This document shows positions 9,608 to 17,099 of a stretch of DNA of 64,000 nt, in pieces. The notes below the pieces were generated by a model. It did not search any database, was not told the DNA's origin, and worked only from the letters and a program-made list of their open reading frames with translations. Numbering within the stretch: the stretch's first letter is position 1; every line of letters begins with the position of its first letter. This stretch comes from Bacteroidales bacterium (GTDB lineage: Bacteria > Bacteroidota > Bacteroidia > Bacteroidales > Marinilabiliaceae), in assembly GCA_017417385.1 (NCBI GenBank), contig JAFPZF010000075.1, forward strand, positions 1 through 64,000, given 5' to 3'. The position numbers were made by a program, and so were the translations under genes.

Positions 9608-9738
9608 ATGGTTAATGCAAGCAGAGAGGAAGCCGCGAGGTGGATTCGCATTCCGCAAAGGGTGGAATGAGCGAAAATGGATTTTTTCTCATGTTTTACA
9701 GATAAGGGAGAGGTTCCGAGTGAGCCTCTCCCTTTTTT
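9608..9738 (+). ncRNA. Candidate stand-alone small RNA, about 130 nt
   Basis: Lies between its own promoter and a strong terminator, in a gene-free gap. It folds as a rod: ACATG (9606-9610) with CATGT (9690-9694), GAGAGGAA (9624-9631) with TTTTTCTC (9683-9690) as an alternative to or sharing part of the outer helix, and TTCGC-ATTCC (9645-9654) with GGAAT-GCGAA (9664-9675, two-base bulge). A 20-codon reading frame starting at 9608 (MVNASREEARRW...) also exists and could make this a leader peptide instead. The rod shape recalls 6S RNA, but that is only a guess. Confidence 0.55.
9704..9738 (+). terminator. Rho-independent terminator
   Basis: AAGGGAGAGG (9704-9713) pairs with CCTCTCCCTT (9725-9734), followed by a T-run. 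It ends the candidate sRNA and, because an A-run lies on the other side, may also serve the reverse-strand Nudix gene. Confidence 0.85.
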
Positions 9739-9768
9739 AATAGTGTTCTGTCTGCTGAAGTAGGGCGA

Positions 9769-10326
9769 TTACAGTCTGGAGACGAAGTAGCGCCAGAGGG
9801 GAGCTGCCATAGTAGCCTGATAGAAGCCGCCATCCTCGAGGAGGCGGAAGACCTCGGCCTCGGACATAAGGGAGACGTCGATATCCTCGGTCCTCTCCTG
9901 ATGAGGGTCGGACAGTCGGGTGACGCCGCGGGCGAGGAAGCAGTGGCACATGTTATTCATTGAGGTGCCGTTGGGCGACAGAACCATGAGTTTCTCCCAT
10001 GAGCCTCCGCCGAAGCCAGTCTCTTCGAGCAGTTCACGCTGAGCAGCTGCGAGAGGGTCTTCTCCCTTCTCGACACAGCCAGCGCAAATCTCATAGGAAA
10101 TCCAGCCCATAGCGTGGCGGTACTGACGTTCGATGACATGGTCGCCAGTATCCGTGATAGCGATGACGTTGATCCAGTCGTGGTATTCGAGGACCCAGTA
10201 GTCCGGGATCTCTACGCCCGATGGTTGGCGGACGTGATCCTTGCGGACAGTCAGCCAGGGGTTGCAGAGGACGTATTCAGAGGAGAGGATCTGCCACTTC
10301 TTAGAGTCGGAAGACCTGTTGTCCAT
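9769..10326 (-). CDS. Nudix hydrolase (ADP-ribose pyrophosphatase-like)
   Basis: 185 residues. The Nudix box is intact and fits GX5EX7REUXEEXGU exactly: Gly83, Glu89, Arg97-Glu98, Glu101-Glu102, Gly104. The spacing and the N-terminal strand-rich region (YWVLEYHDWINVIAITD) fit the ADP-ribose or nucleotide-sugar pyrophosphatase group, which cleaves a nucleoside diphosphate linked to another moiety using Mg2+. It is cytoplasmic (no signal peptide). It starts 27 nt downstream of the TPR gene on the same strand and is probably in one transcript with it. The exact substrate cannot be read from the sequence. Confidence 0.9.
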   Translation of the reverse strand: MDNRSSDSKKWQILSSEYVLCNPWLTVRKDHVRQPSGVEIPDYWVLEYHDWINVIAITDTGDHVIERQYRHAMGWISYEICAGCVEKGEDPLAAAQRELLEETGFGGGSWEKLMVLSPNGTSMNNMCHCFLARGVTRLSDPHQERTEDIDVSLMSEAEVFRLLEDGGFYQATMAAPLWRYFVSRL

Positions 10327-10353
10327 GATAACCTATAGGTTAGGGTAGGTGTA

Positions 10354-11532
10354 TTAACGCTTAGACTGCTCTTTCAGTTCGCCCCTCATAAAGAGTTCCT
10401 GGCGAAGTTTCATAATATTGTTCTTAATATATATCATCTCCATACTGTCGTCGGTGAGGGAGAGATATTGTTCGAGGTGCTTGAGCTCCATCTTAGTGTC
10501 GTTGAGGTGGTGGTAGCACTCAATGATCTTGTGAGTCATCTGGCGCTCGTACTTGCCGAGGTCCTTAGCCTTAGTATAGTAGGCGATGGCGGACCTCATG
10601 TTGGCCGGGTTTCTGTAGCCGTGGGAGAAGTAGTATTCACCGATGTTGTAGTAGATAGAGAAGAGAGCGGCGGGGTCTGGCTGCTGCAGTTCGACGGAGA
10701 GGTTGAGGTTGGCGATGCCCTGGTTGGCGAGGCTGTCGACCTTCAGCTGAGCGAGGCCGAGCTGAGTGACGAATGTCGGTTCGGCGTTGTCAGTCATGTC
10801 GCAGGCGATCTGTAGATATTCGATACCCTTCCAGACGTTGAAGTCCTCCTTGTAGGAGAGGCCGAGGAAGTAGTAGGTCATAGGGGACTGTGAGCCCATC
10901 TTGATAAGCCTATGACATTCGACGATAGCGTCCTCGTAGCGGTTGGCGAGGTAGAGCGCCTTAGCCTTGAGACCATTGATGTTGAGGTTGGAGGAGTCGA
11001 CGGAGGTGTAGGCTTCCAGCTTTTCGAGGGCGACATTGACGAGACTCTTGTCCTTGAGTGAGGCTGCGAGGCTGATATAGTCCTGGGCGAGGTTCATAGT
11101 GTTCGACCAGTTCATCGGGTTGCGGTCGAAGAGGACATCCTCGTAGTGGAGGAGTTTGACCGTCGCGTCGCCGCCGACCTTACGTAGGCTCTTAGTGAGG
11201 AGGACGAGATCCTTCTCGAGGGTGTCTGGGGCGAGGATAGACTCGCAGAGGACGATGCTCTCCTTGTAGTAGCCGCGGTTGTAGTAGCAGAGTGCGAGTT
11301 CACGCTTGAGAGTGTCGCTCTCGTGGATCTTCATCGCCATGCGGAGGTAGTTGAGAGTCTGGAAGGTGTTGGACTGCTCCTTGTAGACAGCGGCGAGGCG
11401 AGACATAGCCTTCCAGTTGGAGGGGTCGGTCTTGATAACATCCTGAAGGGAGTCGATGAGAGATGCGTTCTGCTGCGCCTTGAAAGGGAGGGCGATGAGG
11501 AGGACGAGGATGGTCGTGATAAGGTGTTTCAT
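10354..11532 (-). CDS. Periplasmic TPR-repeat protein
   Basis: 392 residues from ATG at 11532 (KHLITTILVLLIALPFKAQQ, a clear signal peptide). An upstream in-frame extension runs into the repeat element and is not used. The rest is helical with tetratricopeptide spacing: NWKAMSRLAAVYKEQ, TLNYLRMAMKIHES, LALCYYNRGYYKESIVLCE, KALYLANRYEDAIVECHRLI, YYFLGLSYKEDFNVWKGIEYLQIA, YYNIGEYYF. Such proteins act as protein-interaction scaffolds. The C-terminal half has the look of the TPR proteins found next to envelope genes in Bacteroidales. Partner unknown. The start codon lies only about 15 nt from the end of repeat copy B, so the repeat sits in its promoter region. Confidence 0.85.
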   Translation of the reverse strand: MKHLITTILVLLIALPFKAQQNASLIDSLQDVIKTDPSNWKAMSRLAAVYKEQSNTFQTLNYLRMAMKIHESDTLKRELALCYYNRGYYKESIVLCESILAPDTLEKDLVLLTKSLRKVGGDATVKLLHYEDVLFDRNPMNWSNTMNLAQDYISLAASLKDKSLVNVALEKLEAYTSVDSSNLNINGLKAKALYLANRYEDAIVECHRLIKMGSQSPMTYYFLGLSYKEDFNVWKGIEYLQIACDMTDNAEPTFVTQLGLAQLKVDSLANQGIANLNLSVELQQPDPAALFSIYYNIGEYYFSHGYRNPANMRSAIAYYTKAKDLGKYERQMTHKIIECYHHLNDTKMELKHLEQYLSLTDDSMEMIYIKNNIMKLRQELFMRGELKEQSKR

Positions 11533-11546
11533 AGTGACATTATTAT

Positions 11547-11930
11547 GGGAACCCCTATAAATAGCTTTTTCTTCGTTGGCGTTGCCTTCATTCCTTACGC
11601 TCGGCAATTTGTGCAAGCACATTGCGCTCGCTTAATCGGAATGTTGCACTTAACTTTGAAATCCTCATGTAGCTGCGCTGACCTTTCTCACGCTCAGCAT
11701 AACGAGCAAGCTCGTTCTGCTTTCGCTTAATCGAAAGGTTTCCTCCAGTACACTCCGGTGTTCAAAGTCTCTTGCGCCTTGGCTTCGCCTCATGTGCTAC
11801 CGCTCGGCAATTAGAGCAAGCACATTGACTAGCGTCTTACTTTCTCACGCTCGGCAGAACGAGCAAGTTCGTTCTGCTCTCGCTTAATCGAAAGTATGCA
11901 CTCGCTTAATCGCACAAGTGAAAAATCTAA
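11547..11930 (-). repeat. REP-like composite repeat, copy B (inverted)
   Basis: The 11547-11771 part is the reverse complement of window positions 1-226 with scattered differences, including the tail (here AGGGGTTCCC). The remaining part (11772-11930) adds two more units with hairpins around CAAG loops (for example GAGCAAGCAC and GAACGAGCAAGTTCGTTC). Read on the minus strand it ends right before the TPR gene. The stretch 11931-12101 that follows is partly polypurine and holds no gene. Confidence 0.85.
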
Positions 11931-12101
11931 TTTCTAGAACTTCCCTGGTGATGTAGGACAAAGATAAGAAAATATTTGGTATCGCCAAAGGTGGAAAGGC
12001 GGCAAAAGCAGTGAGGATGAATGTGTTGTAGAGCAGATAGCGATCTGGAGGGTAGGGGAGAGAAGAGGGAGAGAAGAGGGGAAGAAGGGGTAGTGGAGGG
12101 A

Positions 12102-12919
12102 TTAGTAGGCGTAGACGAGTCCATATCTGTCGTGGAGGGCGCGGAGAGAGCCGTCGGCCTTTATACGTGCGAGGAGGTCGTTGACGAGGGCGAGGAGGTC
12201 TTCGCTCGACTTTTGCATGAGGGCGCCGATCTCGCCGTGGTTGAAAGGTGCGGACAGGAGAGGTGCGGCGAGGCGGGGGTCAGAGGAGACGTAGTAGGGC
12301 GCTTCGGTGATCTCCGTTATCATAATATCTGCGGAGCCGTCGGCGACGAGGGAGGGGATCTCCTCGTTTTTAGGGTGGACGGAGATAGAGGCGTGCGGAA
12401 GGTTCTCGAGGGCGAACTTCTCGTTGAGGCCGCCGGGGTTGACCATGATGCGGACGTCGGGCTTGTCGATTCCGCGAGGGAGAGGAAGCGATCGGCGTCG
12501 GCAGCCCTGCAGAGGATAGTCTTGCCATTGGCGAGGTAGCCGTCGCTCATGAGCATAGACTCCTGTCGGGCCTCGGTGATAGTGATGCCACCGATAGCGA
12601 GGTCGAAGAGGGGTGGGGTAGTGAGGACGTCGGCAGAGAGTGTGGGCCAAGAGGTCTTGACGAACTCGATGTCGACATGGAGGGAGTCGGCGATACGGTG
12701 AGCGATGTCGATACAGAAGCCCCAGTGATTGCCCGTCTCGGGCTCTCGGAAGGAGAGCGGACGGTAGTCGCCAGTCGTCCCGACGAGCAGTTTGCCGCGC
12801 TGGCGGATAGCGTCGATGGTCGGTTGGGCGGTCTGGCTGTCGTCAGAGGACGAGCAGGAGGTGAGGGTGAGGAGAGTTATGAAGATGAGGGAGAGGGAGA
12901 GAATAATAAGGTGTCTCAT
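12102..12919 (-). pseudogene. Frameshifted amino-acid-type solute-binding lipoprotein
   Basis: Reads as a family-3 extracellular solute-binding protein (cyclohexadienyl-dehydratase/amino-acid-binding type): lipobox TLTSC, then RGKLLVGTTGDYRPLSF, GFCIDIAHRIADSLHVDIEFV, FDLAIGGITITEARQ, and in another frame DKPDVRIMVNPGGLNEKF, ADIMITEITEA and a C-terminal helix ending LVYAY. The frame breaks near 12475, at RFLSLA/IDKP. Adding one A to GCG-GAA-TCG restores LAEIDKP, so a single-base loss in an A run (mutation or sequencing error) explains it. If real, the gene is dead; if the base is restored, the product is a complete 272-residue protein. It has its own -7 element at 12945-12952. Confidence 0.8.
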
Positions 12920-12944
12920 AATGACGAAAATAAAGTTGCGAGTG

Positions 12945-13022
12945 CAAACATAGGGAAAAAAGAGGAGAAAGGGAAGGAGGAAGTTAACATAAGACGGGTC
13001 AGGGCTAATACAGGTCTAACCC
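12945..13022 (-). promoter_or_regulatory. Promoter and two 11-bp direct repeats for the binding-protein gene
   Basis: On the minus strand TATGTTTG (plus 12945-12952) is a good -7 element about 25 nt before the start codon. Upstream lie GGGTTAGACCT (13012-13022) and GTATTAGCCCT (13001-13011), two adjacent 11-bp units of the repeat that recurs at 40.3, 48.1 and 58.7 kb. Confidence 0.6.
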
Positions 13023-13317
13023 AAGGCAATGAGGAATTAGGAATGAGAAATTAGGAGGATGGCGGAGGGGAAGAAGTCGTCGGAGTGAAAGGCGGGAGCC
13101 TTGCTATCGGCACGACGTATGTTGGAGCATACGCCGAACGGAGAGGAAGAAAGGGAGGGAGACGAGGAAAGAAAAATTGCTGAGAATATGGTGAGGGATG
13201 CAAATAAATGTTACTTTTGTGGAGAATCTAAAAACATAATAGACGAAAGAGCAAGAACATAACAAATAGGATAAGAAACATACATATATAATAAGCGTTT
13301 GCTATTTATTCTGAAAA
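13023..13317. other. Non-coding, purine-rich on + strand, possible -7 element
   Basis: Largely G/A-rich on the + strand (13040-13170), with no convincing gene. TACTTTTG at 13212-13219 is a -7 element pointing right, but no clear -33 is 20 bp upstream. It could start the transcript that carries the structured RNA that follows. Confidence 0.4.
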
Positions 13318-13485
13318 ACGTTCCGGAAACCTGGCAGTAGAAAGAACGATCAGTAGAGAATGAGTGGCAGGCGTCTACGTCATAGGGCGTGGGCGTCTGA
13401 CATTCTTACCTCGCTGATCAGGCCATGCCAGGTGCCTCGGAACGTGGGTGAGAGTCAATCAGACTTGCCCACGTTCCTTTCGTTT
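13318..13485 (+). ncRNA. Structured leader RNA with competing terminator
   Basis: Five successive helices form a rod: ACGTTCCG (13318-13325) with CGGAACGT (13438-13445); ACCTGGCA (13329-13336) with TGCCAGGT (13426-13433); GATCAG (13348-13353) with CTGATC (13414-13419); AGAATG (13357-13362) with CATTCT (13401-13406); and a 14-bp hairpin 13368-13381 with 13386-13399 (loop ATAG, several G-U pairs). The strand GGAACGTGGG (13439-13448) can instead pair with CCCACGTTCC (13468-13477), which is followed by TTTCGTTT. Closing the rod and forming the terminator exclude each other. This is the layout of an attenuator or riboswitch. No known riboswitch class was recognised. Confidence 0.65.
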
Positions 13486-13533
13486 AGGGGTGCCGTGGTG
13501 TGGCTTCGTATTTTCAAGGATAGAGAGCCCGAC

Positions 13534-13555
13534 GCATTAATCCAAGAGTTAATGC
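13534..13555 (+). promoter_or_regulatory. Hairpin at the methyltransferase start codon
   Basis: GCATTAA (13534-13540) pairs perfectly with TTAATGC (13549-13555); the loop carries AAGAG, the nearest purine-rich stretch, and the ATG follows one base later (13557). It could mask ribosome access. Confidence 0.5.
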
Positions 13556-13556
13556 T

Positions 13557-14528
13557 ATGGCGACGAAAGAATTGAGCGAAGCGCGGCGAGCGAAGAAGGA
13601 TGAATTCTACACGCAGCTTGCCGATGTCAACAATGAGCTTCAGCACTACACGAGTCATTTCAAGGGGAAGACCGTGCTGTGCAACTGTGACGACCCGAGG
13701 GTGTCCAACTTCTTCAAGTATTTCAGTCTCAACTTCAAGACACTCGGATTGAAGCGGCTGATAGCGACATGCTACAAGAACCAACAGCCCGACCTCTTCA
13801 GCCAGAACAAGAGCGAGAAGGCCGTCTACATCATTTATGACGGCGAGATGAACGAGAACAGGATGCCTGACCCTGATGAGATGGACATCCAGTATCTACA
13901 AGGGAACGGAGACTTCAGGAGCAAGGAGTGCATAGAGTTGCTGAAGCAGGCAGACATAGTGTGCACGAATCCGCCGTTCAGCCTATTCAGGGAGTACGTG
14001 GCGCAGTTGATAGATTACAAGAAGAAGTTTCTGATAATAGGGAATATCAATGCGGTGACATACAAAGACGTATTTCCTTTGATAAAGGAGGGCAAGATGT
14101 GGTTTGGGGCGAGCATACATAGTGGTGACAGAGAGTTCGGGGTGCCAGATGATTATCCGCTGACAGCAGCGGGACACAGGGTAGATGCGCAAGGGAAGAA
14201 GTATATTCGAGTCAAAGGAGTGCGGTGGTTTACGAATCTTGACTATAAGGAGAGACACGAGGACCTCGAGTTGTATAGGCGATATACACCGGAGGAGTAT
14301 CCCACCTACGACAATTACGATGCCATCAATGTCGACGAGACGAGTGAGATACCGAAGGACTATGACGGGTTGATGGGGGTGCCGGTGTCGTTTCTCGACA
14401 AGTACAATCCGGAACAGTTTGAGATAGTAGGGTTGGACAGGTACGTAGAAGATAATCCAAAGTATGGACATAGGTTCAAGTTGAACGGGAAAGAAACATA
14501 CGCAAGGATATTAATCAGGAGGAAATAA
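13557..14528 (+). CDS. EcoRI-family adenine-specific DNA methyltransferase
   Basis: 323 residues, about the full length for the family. The catalytic motif IV appears as ADIVCTNPPFSLFREY (Asn-Pro-Pro-Phe about 137-140). The N-terminus (KKDEFYTQLADVNNELQHY) and the central GNINAVTYKDVFPLIKEGKMWFGASIHSG are characteristic of the EcoRI-type M.EcoRI-like group (PF13651). It transfers a methyl group from S-adenosylmethionine to the N6 of adenine in DNA. The stop is 3 nt before the start of a DUF262-HNH gene, so the two are translationally coupled. A structured leader with a possible terminator precedes it. Recognition sequence cannot be read off. Confidence 0.9.
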   Translation: MATKELSEARRAKKDEFYTQLADVNNELQHYTSHFKGKTVLCNCDDPRVSNFFKYFSLNFKTLGLKRLIATCYKNQQPDLFSQNKSEKAVYIIYDGEMNENRMPDPDEMDIQYLQGNGDFRSKECIELLKQADIVCTNPPFSLFREYVAQLIDYKKKFLIIGNINAVTYKDVFPLIKEGKMWFGASIHSGDREFGVPDDYPLTAAGHRVDAQGKKYIRVKGVRWFTNLDYKERHEDLELYRRYTPEEYPTYDNYDAINVDETSEIPKDYDGLMGVPVSFLDKYNPEQFEIVGLDRYVEDNPKYGHRFKLNGKETYARILIRRK

Positions 14529-14531
14529 GTC

Positions 14532-15647
14532 ATGGATATAGAATTGAGGAAGATAAGCGTCAGGAAGTTGACGGAGGGCTACGTCAACAACGACGAGGAA
14601 GGAGTCCGAGCCTATGACGGTAAACTCGACATCCGACCTCCATATCAGAGAGAGTTCATCTACAAGGACGAGCAACAGAAGGCTGTCATCAATACGATCA
14701 TGCAGGGTTTCCCTCTCAACACAATGTATTGGGCAGAGAGGGAAGACGGGACATGGGAAATCATAGACGGACAGCAGAGGACACTATCGATATGCCAGTT
14801 CGTCAGCAACAAGTTCAACATAGATGACAAGACATTTGGAGCACGATACTACAACAATCTCCAGGAGGACGAGCAGAAGAAGATACTCGACTATGAGCTA
14901 ACGGTCTACATTTGCAAGGGAAAGAACAGCGAGAAGTTGAGATGGTTTGAGACAATAAACATAGCCGGGGAGAAGTTGACGAAGCAGGAGTTGAGGAATG
15001 CAGTCTATTCTGGTCCGTTCGTGACAGACGCTAAACGCTTCTTCAGCAGGACAGGGTGTGCGGCGTTCAAGAGGGCGGTGGACTACATAAATGGGACGCC
15101 TATAAGACAAGACTATCTCGAGACAGTCATTGAGTGGCATGCGAGGGCGATAGGCGAGGGGACGATAGAGGACTACATGGGGAAGCATCAGAAAGACATC
15201 AACGCGAGCCAACTGAAGGCGTATTTCAATGCCGTCGTAGATTGGGTAGATGAGCACTTCGACAGGAAAAAGTGGAAGAAGATAATGAAGGGGCTTGACT
15301 GGGGGCTGTTGTATGACAAGTACCACGGGCAGGTACTGGACACGACGGCTATGGACGAGGAGATAGGGAAGCTCATGATAGACAGCGAAGTGCAGAAGAA
15401 GAGTGGGATAATCCCTTACGTGCTGACGCGTGACGAGCATTATCTAGGATTGCGTGCGTTCCCGGAGGACATAAGGCTTGCGGTGTATACGAAGCAGGGA
15501 GGGGTGTGTCCGGAGTGCAAGAAGCATTTCGACATCAAGCAGATGGATGCTGATCACATCGTTCCGTGGGCTAAGGGCGGAAAGACAGTCGAGGGGAATT
15601 GCCAGATGCTGTGCATGACGTGCAATAGGCGGAAGGGAAAGAAGTAG
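14532..15647 (+). CDS. DUF262 and HNH-nuclease fusion protein
   Basis: 371 residues. The N-terminal DUF262 domain shows IRPPYQREFIYKDEQQKAVI and the signature DGQQR at about 79-83 (EIIDGQQRTLSICQF), a ParB/Srx-like NTP-binding core used in GmrSD- and SspE-type defence nucleases. The C-terminus (about 325-371) is an HNH endonuclease: CPEC, DADHIVPWAKGG, NCQMLCMTCNRRKG, with two CxxC zinc knuckles. Paired with the adenine methyltransferase it could form a restriction-modification-like system, the nuclease cutting DNA that lacks (or carries) the mark. Which one is not evident. The DUF1524 half usual in GmrSD is replaced here by HNH. Confidence 0.85.
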   Translation: MDIELRKISVRKLTEGYVNNDEEGVRAYDGKLDIRPPYQREFIYKDEQQKAVINTIMQGFPLNTMYWAEREDGTWEIIDGQQRTLSICQFVSNKFNIDDKTFGARYYNNLQEDEQKKILDYELTVYICKGKNSEKLRWFETINIAGEKLTKQELRNAVYSGPFVTDAKRFFSRTGCAAFKRAVDYINGTPIRQDYLETVIEWHARAIGEGTIEDYMGKHQKDINASQLKAYFNAVVDWVDEHFDRKKWKKIMKGLDWGLLYDKYHGQVLDTTAMDEEIGKLMIDSEVQKKSGIIPYVLTRDEHYLGLRAFPEDIRLAVYTKQGGVCPECKKHFDIKQMDADHIVPWAKGGKTVEGNCQMLCMTCNRRKGKK

Positions 15648-15721
15648 GGGGAAGAAAGGAGTTTGTTTGGTGCAAGGCGGGATCCTACGCTGAACGAGGT
15701 CGAAAGTTAATAATCGTCGGT

Positions 15722-15744
15722 CACCTAGGGCGCTGCCCTAGGTG
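15722..15744. repeat. Perfect 10-bp palindrome with 3-nt loop
   Basis: CACCTAGGGC, GCT, GCCCTAGGTG. A matching but different hairpin (CCCAGGGC / GCCCTGGG) lies at 15889-15908 in the tandem copy. Confidence 0.75.
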
Positions 15745-16470
15745 GGGACTCTTTTGCCCTTTAGCTTCGCTGACTTTTCTCACGTTGACTTCGTCGACTT
15801 TTCTCACGCTCGGCAGATTTCAAGCAAGCTTGATCTGCTCTCGCTTAATCGAAAAGTTCAGGGCGGGGATTACCGTGGCGTCCTAACCCAGGGCGGGTGC
15901 CCTGGGCTTGGACAATTTTGCCCCTTAGCTTCGCTGACTTTTCTCACGTTGACTTCGTCTACTTTTCTCACGCTCGGCAGAGTGAACAAGTTCCCTCTGC
16001 ACTCGCTTAATCGAAAAGTTCGGCAATTTGTGCAAGCACATTGCTCTCGCTTAATCGAAAAGTTCAGGGTGGAAGTTAGTAAACGTCAGAGGGAGCGTAG
16101 AGTGCGGAAGGGTCGGAAGGGTCAGAATTGTCGGAGAGGTCGGAGTCGTCGGAATCGTCGGAGGGGGTAGAGAAAGCAAGCGCATTAGCTTCGCTGACCT
16201 TTCTCTCGTTAGCTATGCTGACTTTTCTCTCGCTCGGCAGATTTCAAGCAAGCTTGATCTGCTCTCGCTTAATCGAAAAGGTGACTTCGTCTACTTTTCT
16301 CACGCTCGGCAGAGTGAACAAGTTCCCTCTGCACTCGCTTAATCGAAAAGTTCGGCAATTTGTGCAAGCACATTGACTGGCGTCTTACTTTCTCACGCTC
16401 GGCAAATGGAACAAGTTCCATTGCACTCGCTTAATCGAAAGTTTGCTCTCGCTTAATCGAAAGGTTGCCA
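15745..16470 (-). repeat. REP-like repeat cluster C
   Basis: About seven units on the minus strand, each with GATTAAGCGAGTGCA or GATTAAGCGAGAGCA, a variable hairpin around CAAG/CTTG and GCCGAGCGTGAGAAA. Stretches near 15950-16040 and 16275-16375 are almost identical, and 15808-15856 matches 16232-16280, so the cluster grew by tandem duplication. A short GTCGGA-type microsatellite occupies about 16103-16165. Apparent open frames here are low-complexity shadows of the repeat. The bases before it (15648-15721) hold no gene. Confidence 0.85.
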
Positions 16471-16572
16471 GATGCTTATACTCGGGCTTCGGGATTGCAA
16501 ATTCCGAAGAACCAGAGGTGTCGGAGGGGGAGAGAGAAAACGAAAAAGGGGGATAAAAAAAAGCCTAAGGTG

Positions 16573-16603
16573 TTGTTTATTAGATATGAAAGCAGTAACT
16601 TTG
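16573..16603 (+). promoter_or_regulatory. Promoter of the str operon (rpsL)
   Basis: TTG at 16573-16575, 20-bp spacer, TAACTTTG at 16596-16603. The predicted leader before rpsL is about 75 nt. Confidence 0.8.
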
Positions 16604-16688
16604 CGGCTTGAAGTCGTATAGTATGCTCTCACGTGAGGTGGAGGTGTGTACTGTAAGACAAAGGTTTATAAACAGTTAAAATCCAGAG

Positions 16689-17099
16689 ATGCCTACAATT
16701 CAACAATTGGTGCGCAAGGGTCGTGCGGAGCTGAAGGCTAACAGCAAGTCTCCGGCATTGGATTCCTGCCCACAGCGCAGAGGAGTCTGCGTGCGCGTCT
16801 ACACGACGACGCCTAAGAAGCCTAACTCGGCAATGCGTAAGGTTGCGCGTGTTCGCCTGACGAATGGCAAGGAAGTTAACGCCTACATCCCGGGCGAGGG
16901 TCACAACCTCCAGGAGCACTCGATCGTGCTTGTACGTGGTGGTCGTGTAAAGGACCTGCCAGGTGTGCGTTACCACCTTGTACGTGGAACGCTTGATGCG
17001 AGCGGAGTCGAGGGTCGTAACCAGCGTCGTTCGAAGTACGGTGCAAAGCGTCCGAAGGCTGGAAAGGGCGGTGCAGCAGCTCCAGCAAAGAAGAAGTAA
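16689..17099 (+). CDS. rpsL: 30S ribosomal protein S12
   Basis: 136 residues, full length with a Bacteroidota-type lysine/alanine-rich tail. The decoding-centre loop [10 protein letters not shown] keeps Lys43, the streptomycin-sensitive form, and [11 protein letters not shown] keeps the conserved Asp that can be methylthiolated. S12 monitors codon-anticodon pairing in the small subunit. First gene of the str-S10-spc-alpha run. rpoB and rpoC, its usual left neighbours, are absent; repeats and the methyltransferase module sit there instead. Confidence 0.98.
   Translation: MPTIQQLVRKGRAELKANSKSPALDSCPQRRGVCVRVYTTTPKKPNSAMRKVARVRLTNGKEVNAYIPGEGHNLQEHSIVLVRGGRVKDLPGVRYHLVRGTLDASGVEGRNQRRSKYGAKRPKAGKGGAAAPAKKK

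Noticed and set aside
13318-13485. Retron or group II intron RNA
   Set aside because: No reverse transcriptase gene is near, and no msr/msd or intron domain V motif was seen.
15742-16376. Open frames through the REP-like cluster (repeated SLNRKVRQFVQAH-type peptides)
   Set aside because: They are translations of repeat units in non-conserved frames; the pairing of hairpin arms, not the peptide, is what is kept.
15745-16470. Possible CRISPR array
   Set aside because: The repeats are palindromic with variable centres and unequal spacing, no cas genes are nearby, and no 28-40 bp repeat with unique spacers exists.
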